This document shows positions 1 through 6,470 of a stretch of 7,948 nucleotides of DNA, piece after piece (position 1 is the stretch's first letter; each line of letters starts with the position of its first letter). Below the pieces are notes generated by a model. That model worked only from the letters and a program-made list of their open reading frames with translations. It was not told the DNA's origin and did no database searches. A program made the translations under genes and the position numbers. The DNA comes from Propionibacteriaceae bacterium (GTDB taxonomy: Bacteria > Actinomycetota > Actinomycetes > Propionibacteriales > Propionibacteriaceae): positions 1-7,948 of the forward strand of contig JAISGZ010000167.1 in NCBI GenBank assembly GCA_031262845.1, written 5' to 3'.

Positions 1-1
1 C

Positions 2-796
2 GGGGCTGGTGACGAGGTCGTTTACGCCTGGCGCAGCTTTGAGGCCTACCCCCAACTGGTGATCGGGGCCGGAGCCCGGCCTGTCACCGTGCCTCTGACC
101 AGCGCCAGTGTCCACGACCTGGCGGGTCTGGCCGCGGCTGTCACCGACCGCACCGGTTGTGTCGTCATCTGCAACCCCAATAACCCGACTGGGACCGTGG
201 TGACAGCGGCCGCGCTGGAGGCCTTGATGGCTCAGGTGCCACCGACAGTCACCGTCATCCTGGACGAGGCCTACTGGCAATTCGACGATGATCCGGCCAG
301 CCCGGTCGGGATCGATTTCTATCGCCGCTATCCCAACCTGGTCGTCTGTCACACCTTCTCGAAGGCTTACGGCCTGGCCGGCTTGCGGGTCGGTTACGCC
401 ATCGCGCCGGCCGCTCTGGCCGAACAGGTCCGGAAGCTGACCGTGCCCTTTGGGGTGACGAACCTGGCTCAGCGGGCCGCCTTGGCTTCGCTGGAGGTTC
501 AAACCGAGTTGGACCAGCGGGTGGCCGATCTGATCAGCCGTCGGCAACAGGTGACGTCAGCCCTGGCCGCTCAAGGTTGGGCGATTCCGGTCAGCCGAGC
601 CAACTTTATTTGGCTGCCAACCGGTCGGCGGACCGCCGAGGTGGCCGCTCAACTCGACCAGCAGGGGCTGACCAGCCGGGTTTTCGCGGGCGAAGGCATC
701 CGGACCAGTATCGGCGAGGAGGCCGCCATGGAGACGTTCGTCCGGCTTTGTGGTCAGCTCATCGATCAGTTCCCGGAACTGTCACAGCGGTCGTGA
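2..796 (+). CDS. hisC: Histidinol-phosphate / aromatic amino acid aminotransferase (HisC2/Pat type), 5'-truncated by window edge
   Basis: This is a PLP-dependent class I/II aminotransferase that moves an amino group between glutamate and histidinol-phosphate or an aromatic 2-oxo acid, in the cytoplasm. The frame is open from base 2 (GDEVVYAWRSFEAYP) to TGA at 794-796, giving 264 visible residues. The family is about 350-360 residues long, so roughly 90 N-terminal residues lie outside the window. Visible motifs are NPNNPTG (173-193), DEAYW (263-277), the PLP-lysine motif TFSKAYGLAGLRVGY with Lys at 362-364, and the C-terminal EGIRTSIG with the carboxylate-binding Arg at 701-703. The WRSFEAYP start and overall style resemble actinobacterial HisC2/Pat proteins (such as M. 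tuberculosis Rv3772), which are annotated either as histidinol-phosphate or as aromatic aminotransferases. Sequence alone does not settle the substrate, and no other his genes are in view. The fold and family are secure; the exact name is less so. Confidence 0.9.
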   Translation, partial: GAGDEVVYAWRSFEAYPQLVIGAGARPVTVPLTSASVHDLAGLAAAVTDRTGCVVICNPNNPTGTVVTAAALEALMAQVPPTVTVILDEAYWQFDDDPASPVGIDFYRRYPNLVVCHTFSKAYGLAGLRVGYAIAPAALAEQVRKLTVPFGVTNLAQRAALASLEVQTELDQRVADLISRRQQVTSALAAQGWAIPVSRANFIWLPTGRRTAEVAAQLDQQGLTSRVFAGEGIRTSIGEEAAMETFVRLCGQLIDQFPELSQRS

Positions 797-1182
797 AAGT
801 CGGCCGCGACCGTTTCCGTGGACTATTCGGTGACTCCGCCACGGGAGTCCCACCGAATGCCGCAAAGTAGGTCGTGAAAACGAGACTGAGCACTTGCCAC
901 ATCGAGCCGCCAGGTTCGGTCGGACGGCCTGGGCAACGACCGCTGAACAGAAGTCGTAGCCGACGGATTTCATCGTCTAGGGTTGACCCGGTCCGGGGTC
1001 GGCGAGGCAGAGTCGCTGGTTCGAGGGCGGGTCATCGGAGTTGCTCAGTTGTTGGTCGGCAACGCCGTCTGTCCGTTCCTCAATCCAGCGCTGGGGACGA
1101 TCCCCCAAGCGGTGACCATCACCGGACCAACCAGGCTGACCGACCGCGACCGCGGACGGTGATATCTGAGAAACGAGCAGCT
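797..1182. other. 386-base intergenic spacer between aminotransferase and transketolase
   Basis: This gap holds a strong hairpin near its left end (825-858) and nothing else I can name firmly. The transketolase frame happens to stay open leftwards to a GTG at 874, but those 103 residues are Arg/Ser/Pro-rich, have no transketolase character and precede the family's normal N-terminus. I therefore treat them as noncoding. Frame +2 is open at 947-1162 and encodes a partly hydrophobic peptide without a good start. No convincing -35/-10 pair for tkt was found. CTGACC (1136-1141) and TGATAT (1160-1165) have an 18-base spacing but poor consensus. A T-arm-like GGTTCGA at 1018-1024 has no matching stem, so it is not a tRNA. 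Confidence 0.7.
825..858 (+). terminator. Strong hairpin after the aminotransferase gene, possible terminator without U-tract
   Basis: ATTCGGT (825-831) pairs perfectly with ACCGAAT (852-858), and inside it GACTCC (832-837) pairs with GGAGTC (844-849). This gives 13 base pairs with a 2-base bulge (CC, 850-851) and a 6-base loop. It starts 28 bases after the aminotransferase stop, the usual place for a terminator. No T-run follows (GCCGCAAAG), so it would be a U-less actinobacterial-type terminator or an mRNA 3'-end stabiliser. An overlapping pairing, TTCCGTGG (814-821) with CCACGGGA (839-846), competes with it. Confidence 0.5.
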
Positions 1183-3267
1183 GTGAGCACTCTGGAATGG
1201 ACCGCTGACGACGCGCGGGCGGTTGAGCTGGCACGGGTTTTGGCCGCGGATGCGGTCGAACGAGCCGGCAATGGTCATCCCGGTACCGCGATCTCCCTGG
1301 CGTCCGTCCTCCATCTGCTCTACCACAAGGTCTTACGGTTTGACCCGGACGATCCCGGTTGGATTGGCCGGGACCGTTTTATTCTGTCGGCCGGACACAG
1401 CTCGATCGCCCAGTACATCCAGCTCTACCTCAGCGGCAGTGGCTTGGAACTGACCGATCTACAACAGTTCCGCCAATTCGGTTCGCGCACCCCGGGCCAC
1501 CCTGAGTTCGGCCAAACACCAGGTGTCGAATGCACGACCGGCCCGCTGGGGATGGGGGTGGCCAACGGCGTCGGTTTCGCCATGGCGGCTCGCCGGGCCC
1601 GCTCACTCTATGATCCGGCGGCGGTCGAGCGGTCGATTTTCGACCGCCGGATTTACGTCGTGGCCGGCGACGGCTGTCTCCAAGAGGGCATGGTGGCCGA
1701 AGCCTGTTCGCTGGCCGGCACCCAGGAATTGGGCAATCTCATCGTCCTCTACGACGACAACCGGATCACCATCGAAGGCGACGCCCGGATCGCTTTCACG
1801 GAGAATGTCGACCAACGTTTCGAAGCTTACGGCTGGCAGGTTCAACAGGTTGATTTCACCAACGGCGGTACGACCTACGAGGAAAAGCTCGACGACTTGT
1901 TCGCTGCTCTGACGGCCGCTCAAGCCGACACCAGCCGGCCGTCGCTGATTCACCTGTCGACCGTCATCGGCTGGCCCTTACCGACCAAAGCCGGTCACCA
2001 TTCCGTCCACGGCGCCAAGTTGGGAGCCGACGAGGTCGCCGGCCTCAAGACGGTTTTGGGGTTTGACCCGGCCGTTGATTTCCCAGTTGAAACCGACTTG
2101 GTGGAACGGCTGCGGGCGACGGTCCGTCAGCGGGTGGCGCCACTACGCGCCCAGTGGGAAACCGACTTTGCGGCCTGGCAGATCGCTGCGCCGGATCGGT
2201 ACGCGCTGCTGGAGCGGGTCCAGGCGCAAGGTTTGCCCGACTTGACGACGGTCTTGCCTCAGTTCACGGCGGAGGCCGGTGAAGTGGCGACCCGAACCGC
2301 TTCCGGCGCCGTTCTGACGGCGCTGGCCGAGACGCTGCCGGAGTTGTGGGGCGGATCGGCCGACCTCGGCAGTTCCAACAACACGACCATGGTGGGCCAG
2401 CCCTCGTTTCTCCCGGCGAACCGGGCGACCGCCGACTGGCCGGCCGACGGCGATGGCCGGGTGATCCACTTCGGGGTCCGCGAACAGGCCATGTCGGCGA
2501 TTCTCAACGCCATCGCCCTGGACGGTTTGACAAGGGCCTTTGGCGGTACTTTCCTGGTTTTCTCGGACTATATGCGGCCGGCTGTCCGGGTCGCGGCGCT
2601 GTCGCGCATCCCGTCGATTTTCGTCTGGACCCACGATTCGGTGGCGGTGGGCGAAGACGGCCCCACCCATCAACCGATCGAACAAATCGCCTCGTTGCGG
2701 CTGATCCCAGGGCTCGATGTCATCCGCCCGGCCGACGCCAATGAAGTGGTGGCCTGTTGGACCAAGGTCCTCAGCCGGCAGCAGGGCCCAGTGGGAATGA
2801 TCTTGTCACGCCAGAATTTGCCGGTCTTCGACCGTTCGCCCGACAGCGGTCTGGCGGCCGCCGATCAAGCCGCCCGAGGGGCCTATACCTTGCTCGAAGC
2901 CAGCACCGGCCAACCGGTCATCGTCCTGATCGCCACCGGCTCCGAAGTCGCCCTGGCGCTGGGCGCTCGGACCGAATTGGAGACGGCCGGTTACCCGACT
3001 CGGGTAGTCTCAGCTCCGTGTCTGGAATGGCTGGCTGAACAGGAGCCGGATTATCGGGATCAGCTGTTGCCCAAAAATGTGGTCCGGGTCTCGATTGAGG
3101 CTGGTGTCACCTATGGTTGGGCTGGCATTATCCCCGGCGGCCAACATGTCGGAATCAATCATTTTGGCGCTTCTGGCCCGACCAACCGGCTGTTGCAGGA
3201 ATATGGTCTGACCGTTCAGCAGGTTGTCCAGGCGGCCCAGGTGGGCTTAGCCGAACGAGGAAAGTAA
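1183..3267 (+). CDS. tkt: Transketolase
   Basis: This thiamine-diphosphate enzyme moves two-carbon ketol units between sugar phosphates (xylulose-5-P to ribose-5-P or erythrose-4-P) in the non-oxidative pentose phosphate pathway. The 694 residues match the usual 660-700. The N-terminal ThDP domain has GNGHPG (29-34), SAGHSS (69-74), TGPLGMG (119-125), the ThDP/Mg motif GDGCLQEG (162-169) to DDN (191-193), and GHHSVHG (271-277) with the substrate-region histidines. The Pyr domain has HFGVREQAM with catalytic Glu434, THDSVAVGEDGPTHQP (483-498) and LSRQNLP (541-547). The C-terminal domain runs to GHVGINHFG-like sequence near 655-662. I chose GTG 1183 because MSTLEWTADDARAVELARVLAADAVE begins just where family members do. 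An upstream in-frame GTG at 874 would add 103 residues of noncoding character. The ribosome site is weak (GAG around 1175-1177). pntA follows after 15 bases, so the two are probably co-transcribed. Confidence 0.96.
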   Translation: MSTLEWTADDARAVELARVLAADAVERAGNGHPGTAISLASVLHLLYHKVLRFDPDDPGWIGRDRFILSAGHSSIAQYIQLYLSGSGLELTDLQQFRQFGSRTPGHPEFGQTPGVECTTGPLGMGVANGVGFAMAARRARSLYDPAAVERSIFDRRIYVVAGDGCLQEGMVAEACSLAGTQELGNLIVLYDDNRITIEGDARIAFTENVDQRFEAYGWQVQQVDFTNGGTTYEEKLDDLFAALTAAQADTSRPSLIHLSTVIGWPLPTKAGHHSVHGAKLGADEVAGLKTVLGFDPAVDFPVETDLVERLRATVRQRVAPLRAQWETDFAAWQIAAPDRYALLERVQAQGLPDLTTVLPQFTAEAGEVATRTASGAVLTALAETLPELWGGSADLGSSNNTTMVGQPSFLPANRATADWPADGDGRVIHFGVREQAMSAILNAIALDGLTRAFGGTFLVFSDYMRPAVRVAALSRIPSIFVWTHDSVAVGEDGPTHQPIEQIASLRLIPGLDVIRPADANEVVACWTKVLSRQQGPVGMILSRQNLPVFDRSPDSGLAAADQAARGAYTLLEASTGQPVIVLIATGSEVALALGARTELETAGYPTRVVSAPCLEWLAEQEPDYRDQLLPKNVVRVSIEAGVTYGWAGIIPGGQHVGINHFGASGPTNRLLQEYGLTVQQVVQAAQVGLAERGK

Positions 3268-3276
3268 AGGAGGGGG
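3267..3276 (+). promoter_or_regulatory. Strong Shine-Dalgarno site of pntA
   Basis: AAGGAGGGGG ends 6 bases before ATG 3283 and begins on the last base of the tkt stop codon. This is the best ribosome site in the window, and it fixes the pntA start. It is far stronger than the site before tkt, so the transhydrogenase subunit may be translated more efficiently than the enzyme upstream on the same message (inference). Confidence 0.85.
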
Positions 3277-3282
3277 ACTTAG

Positions 3283-4833
3283 ATGCAAATCGGCATTCCG
3301 CTGGAATCAGTCGCCGAAGAAACACGGGTGGCGGCCACACCAAAATCGGTCGTACAACTCGTCAAACTGGGGTACACCGTCGTCGTCGAGACGGGCGCGG
3401 GCGCCAAAGCCTCGTATCCCGATGAAGAATACGTCGCCGCCGGCGCCGAAGTGGTCGGACGGGCCACGGTCTGGGCGTCCGACGTGGTCGCCAAGATCAA
3501 TCCGCCGACCGAGGCCGAAATTGAGGCCATGAGCGAAGGCGCCACCTTGATTTCCCAGGTCGCCGCCCCGCGGTCGCCGGAATTGCTGGACAAACTGGCC
3601 CAGCGTGGCTTGACCGTGTTGGCGATGGATTCGGTACCGCGTATTTCCCGGGCCCAAGCGCTCGACGTCATCTCTTCGATGGCCAATATCGGTGGTTACC
3701 GGGCCGTGATTGAGGCGGCCCACGAATTCGGTTCGTTCTTCACCGGTCAGGTGACCGCGGCCGGTAAAGTGCCGCCGGCCAAAGTCTTCATCTCCGGCGC
3801 CGGTGTGGCCGGTCTGGCGGCGGTCGGCACCGCCCGGGCTCTGGGGGCGATCGTCCGGGCCACCGACATCCGGGCCGAAGTCGCCGAACAAGTCGAGTCG
3901 ATGGGCGCCGAATTCGTCGCCGTGCAATCCGACGACCAACAAGAATCGTCCGATGGCTACGCCAAAGAGGCCACTGAAGAGTACGCCGAGGCGGCTGCCC
4001 GGATGTACGCCGAACAGGCCAAAGACGTCGACATCATCGTCACGACGGCCTTGATTCCCGGCCGGCCGGCGCCCCGTTTGATCACCGAAGAGATGGTGGC
4101 GTCGATGAAACCGGGCTCGGTCATCGTCGATATGGCCGCCGGCACCGGTGGCAACGTCGCCGGTAGCGTGGCCGACCAAGTCGTCACGACCGCCAACGAT
4201 GTCAAGATCATCGGCTACACCGATCTGCCGGCCCGGCTGCCAACCCAAGCCAGCCAGCTGTTCGCGACCAACATCGTCAACTTGATGAAATTGATCACGC
4301 CGAACAAGGACGGCCTCATCACGCTCGACATGAATGATGTTGTCCAGCGGGGGATGGCGGTCGTCACCCAAGGCGAAGTGACCTGGCCGCCACCGCCGGT
4401 GGCAGTCTCGGCAGCGCCCGTCAAAGCGCCGGCCGAATTGCCGGTCAAACCGGAAAAGAAGCCCCGGGATCCGCGCCTCATGTACGGCGCCATGGGACTG
4501 ACCGGAGTGCTCCTCCTGTTGCTGTTCTGGGCTTCACCGAGCGGGCTGTTGGGCCACTTCTTGGTCTTCGCGCTGGCCGTGGTCATCGGCTACTACGTCA
4601 TCGGGAACGTGTCCCATTCACTCCACACGCCACTGATGTCGGTCACCAACGCGATTTCCGGCATCATCGTCGTTGGCTCCCTAGTCGGCTTGCAACACGC
4701 CAGCGGTCAGGATGGCCAGATCAACTGGGGCATCGTGACGCTCTCCGTAGCCGGCATTCTCTTAGCTTCAATTAACGTGTTCGGTGGGTTCACGGTAACC
4801 CAGCGGATGCTCAAGATGTTCCGGAAGGGGTGA
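3283..4833 (+). CDS. pntA: NAD(P) transhydrogenase (proton-translocating) subunit alpha, fused dI + membrane part
   Basis: This is the alpha subunit of the membrane enzyme that couples hydride transfer between NADH and NADP+ to proton movement. It has 516 residues (E. coli PntA 510). Residues 1-365 form the cytoplasmic NAD(H)-binding domain I: MQIGIPLESVAEETRVAATP start, SRAQALDVISSMANIGGYRAV (122-142), Rossmann motif GAGVAGL (172-178), the TTALIPGRPAP segment (254-264), MKPGSVIVDMAA (275-286), and the mobile loop GYTDLPARLPTQAS (311-324). A Pro/Lys-rich linker (about 366-397) leads to four predicted membrane helices near 403-417, 424-441, 453-471 and 482-502. It is thus the fused alpha form, unlike the split PntAa/PntAb of mycobacteria. 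ATG 3283 is fixed by the strong SD. It sits 15 bases after tkt and 5 bases before the preferred pntB start, so operon membership is very likely. Confidence 0.97.
   Translation: MQIGIPLESVAEETRVAATPKSVVQLVKLGYTVVVETGAGAKASYPDEEYVAAGAEVVGRATVWASDVVAKINPPTEAEIEAMSEGATLISQVAAPRSPELLDKLAQRGLTVLAMDSVPRISRAQALDVISSMANIGGYRAVIEAAHEFGSFFTGQVTAAGKVPPAKVFISGAGVAGLAAVGTARALGAIVRATDIRAEVAEQVESMGAEFVAVQSDDQQESSDGYAKEATEEYAEAAARMYAEQAKDVDIIVTTALIPGRPAPRLITEEMVASMKPGSVIVDMAAGTGGNVAGSVADQVVTTANDVKIIGYTDLPARLPTQASQLFATNIVNLMKLITPNKDGLITLDMNDVVQRGMAVVTQGEVTWPPPPVAVSAAPVKAPAELPVKPEKKPRDPRLMYGAMGLTGVLLLLLFWASPSGLLGHFLVFALAVVIGYYVIGNVSHSLHTPLMSVTNAISGIIVVGSLVGLQHASGQDGQINWGIVTLSVAGILLASINVFGGFTVTQRMLKMFRKG
4823..4830 (+). 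promoter_or_regulatory. Shine-Dalgarno site that decides the pntB start
   Basis: GGAAGGGG lies in the last pntA codons, 8 bases before GTG 4839. The other in-frame candidate, GTG 4830, overlaps the last base of this site and cannot use it. GTG 4839 also gives an N-terminus (MSYSLQQGSFIIAGLLFILALAGLS) that fits PntB proteins. Confidence 0.7.
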
Positions 4834-4838
4834 TTGGT

Positions 4839-6254
4839 GTGTCTTATTCCTTGCAACAAGGCTCCTTCATCATTGCTGGTCTGCTGTTCATTCTGGCGTT
4901 AGCAGGCCTGTCCAAACACGAGACCTCGAAACGGGGCAATATCCTCGGTTCGCTGGGTATGGCGCTGGCCTTGATTTTCACGATCCTGGCGACCGTCTTG
5001 GGAACCGAAACCGCTGGTGTTGAAGTCAGCCAGGCGGCCCCCAGCTGGGCCATCATCGCCATCGTCGTGGCCATGGCGCTAGGCGCCCTGATCGGTATTC
5101 TCAGAGCCTTACGGGTCGAGATGACGGGGATGCCCGAACTGATCGCGCTGTTCCACAGTTTCGTCGGTTTGGCGGCCGTGCTCGTCGGCTGGGTGGTCTT
5201 CCTCGAAGGAGCGCCGGATAAGCTCCACGCCGGTGAGTTGTTCGTCGGTGTCTTCATCGGCGCCGTCACCTTCACCGGTTCGATCGTGGCTTATCTCAAG
5301 TTGTCGGGCAAGATCAAATCAGCGCCGTTGATGCTGCCTTTCCACAATTGGCTCAATCTCGGCGCCCTGGTGGTCTTCGTGGCCATGACCGTGGTCTTCG
5401 TCTTCTTCCCCGAAGGGGCGGCCGGCTGGGCGCTCATGATCGCGATGACCGTCTTGGCCCTGCTGCTCGGTCTGCACCTGGTGGCTTCGATCGGCGGCGG
5501 CGACATGCCGGTCGTCGTGTCGATGCTTAACTCCTATTCCGGTTGGGCGGCGGCTGCGGCCGGTTTCACGCTCAACAACGACCTGTTGATCATCACCGGC
5601 GCCTTGGTCGGCTCTTCCGGTGCCTACCTGTCGTACATCATGTGCAAGGCGATGAACCGCAACTTCATCTCCGTCATCGCCGGCGGCTTCGGCTCCGATG
5701 GCGCCGTGGTCGGCGAACAGAAGGATTACGGCACCTACCGTGAGATCACGGCCGGAGAAACGGCTGATCTGTTGAAGAACTCCCAGTCCGTCATCATCAC
5801 TCCCGGTTACGGTATGGCGGTGGCCCAAGCCCAGGGTGCGGTGGCCGATCTGACGAGCAAACTGCGGGCTGGCGGTACCAAGGTCCGGTTCGGGATTCAC
5901 CCGGTGGCCGGTCGGCTCCCCGGCCACATGAACGTCTTGTTGGCCGAAGCCAAGGTGCCGTACGACATCGTCTTGGAGATGGACGAGATCAACGACGACT
6001 TCGACGATACCGATGTTGTCTTGGTCATTGGCGCCAATGACACGGTCAACCCGGCGGCCCAGGAAGACCCACACAGCCCGATTGCCGGAATGCCGGTCTT
6101 GGAAGTCTGGAAAGCGGCTCAGGTCGTGGTCTTCAAGCGCTCGATGGCGACCGGTTACGCTGGCGTCCAGAACCCGCTGTTCTTCCGTGAGAACTCGGCC
6201 ATGTTGTTCGGCGACGCCCGGGAACGGGTCGAGGACATCATCCGGGCGCTGTAG
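4839..6254 (+). CDS. pntB: NAD(P) transhydrogenase (proton-translocating) subunit beta
   Basis: This is the beta subunit, carrying most of the proton channel and the NADP(H)-binding domain III. It has 471 residues (E. coli PntB 462). The first ~275 residues are a multi-helix membrane region (for example 9-24, 39-54, 69-88, 107-123, 134-153, 172-190, 197-217, 233-243, 249-268). It includes the conserved channel His in ELIALFHSFVGLAAV (His106, counterpart of E. coli His91) and MLNSYSGWAAAAAGF (229-243). Domain III carries the NADP-binding GYGMAVAQAQ (323-332), HPVAGRLPGHMNVLLAEA (354-371), the DEINDDFDDTD acidic stretch (382-392), IGANDTVNPAAQEDP (397-411) and KRSMATGYAGVQNPLFF (433-449). All key motifs are present, so an active enzyme with PntA is expected. 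I prefer GTG 4839; GTG 4830, overlapping the pntA stop, would add three residues. A large terminator follows 39 bases after the stop, ending the operon. Confidence 0.97.
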   Translation: MSYSLQQGSFIIAGLLFILALAGLSKHETSKRGNILGSLGMALALIFTILATVLGTETAGVEVSQAAPSWAIIAIVVAMALGALIGILRALRVEMTGMPELIALFHSFVGLAAVLVGWVVFLEGAPDKLHAGELFVGVFIGAVTFTGSIVAYLKLSGKIKSAPLMLPFHNWLNLGALVVFVAMTVVFVFFPEGAAGWALMIAMTVLALLLGLHLVASIGGGDMPVVVSMLNSYSGWAAAAAGFTLNNDLLIITGALVGSSGAYLSYIMCKAMNRNFISVIAGGFGSDGAVVGEQKDYGTYREITAGETADLLKNSQSVIITPGYGMAVAQAQGAVADLTSKLRAGGTKVRFGIHPVAGRLPGHMNVLLAEAKVPYDIVLEMDEINDDFDDTDVVLVIGANDTVNPAAQEDPHSPIAGMPVLEVWKAAQVVVFKRSMATGYAGVQNPLFFRENSAMLFGDARERVEDIIRAL

Positions 6255-6293
6255 ACGGACCGTCGCGTCTTCACGACCGACGACCTCATCGAC

Positions 6294-6355
6294 TGACCAA
6301 GCCGGGCTGGTTGCTAACACGATGTTGGCGGCCAGCCCGGCTTGGTCATTTCTTT
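6294..6355 (+). terminator. Long Rho-independent terminator after pntB
   Basis: TGACCAAGCCGGGCTGG (6294-6310) pairs perfectly with CCAGCCCGGCTTGGTCA (6332-6348), 17 base pairs. Two T-G wobbles (6311-6312 with 6330-6331) join it to an inner stem, GCTAACA (6313-6319) with TGTTGGC (6323-6329), leaving a 3-base CGA loop. The whole hairpin is about 26 pairs. It is followed by TTTCTTT (6349-6355) on the + strand, so it should end the tkt-pntAB transcript and insulate glgC. Confidence 0.9.
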
Positions 6356-6434
6356 GGTCACTGTCCGGGCTCAGTAAACGTTGATGGCCGGTGCCATATC
6401 GTGAGACGGCAGGTGAGAAAACTGGGCCCCACCG

Positions 6435-6463
6435 TTGCCAGATAACGGGCCGGGGTTTAGGTT
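6435..6463 (+). promoter_or_regulatory. Predicted sigma-70-type promoter of glgC, leaderless
   Basis: TTGCCA (6435-6440, 5 of 6 to TTGACA) and TAGGTT (6458-6463, fits TANNNT) are separated by exactly 17 bases. The -10 box ends 7 bases before ATG 6471, so transcription should start at or one base before the A of the ATG. There is no good Shine-Dalgarno site before this ATG. Together these point to a leaderless mRNA, a common arrangement in Actinobacteria. A TTG at 6435 is in frame with glgC, but it is the -35 box and not a start codon. Confidence 0.65.
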
Positions 6464-6470
6464 CGGTGAT

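Noticed and set aside
1011..1035. tRNA-like T-arm GGTTCGA
   Set aside because: The flanking bases do not form a T-stem, and no acceptor or anticodon stem is visible.
1136..1165. Possible tkt promoter CTGACC / TGATAT with 18-base spacer
   Set aside because: The -10 lacks the key second-position A and the -35 is only partly consensus. Too weak to list as a feature.
874..1182. 103-residue N-terminal extension of transketolase from GTG 874
   Set aside because: The extension is Arg/Ser/Pro-rich without domain character, and the transketolase family starts at about codon 104. GTG 1183 fits family length.
3307..4371. 354-residue open frame on the minus strand opposite pntA
   Set aside because: It lies wholly opposite a clear pntA gene, is rich in Gly, Asp, His and Arg, as expected for an antisense shadow of G+C-rich coding DNA, and has no recognisable domain.
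5319..6320. 333-residue open frame on the minus strand opposite pntB
   Set aside because: It is an antisense shadow with biased His/Asp/Gly/Arg composition, and its start lies inside the pntB terminator hairpin.
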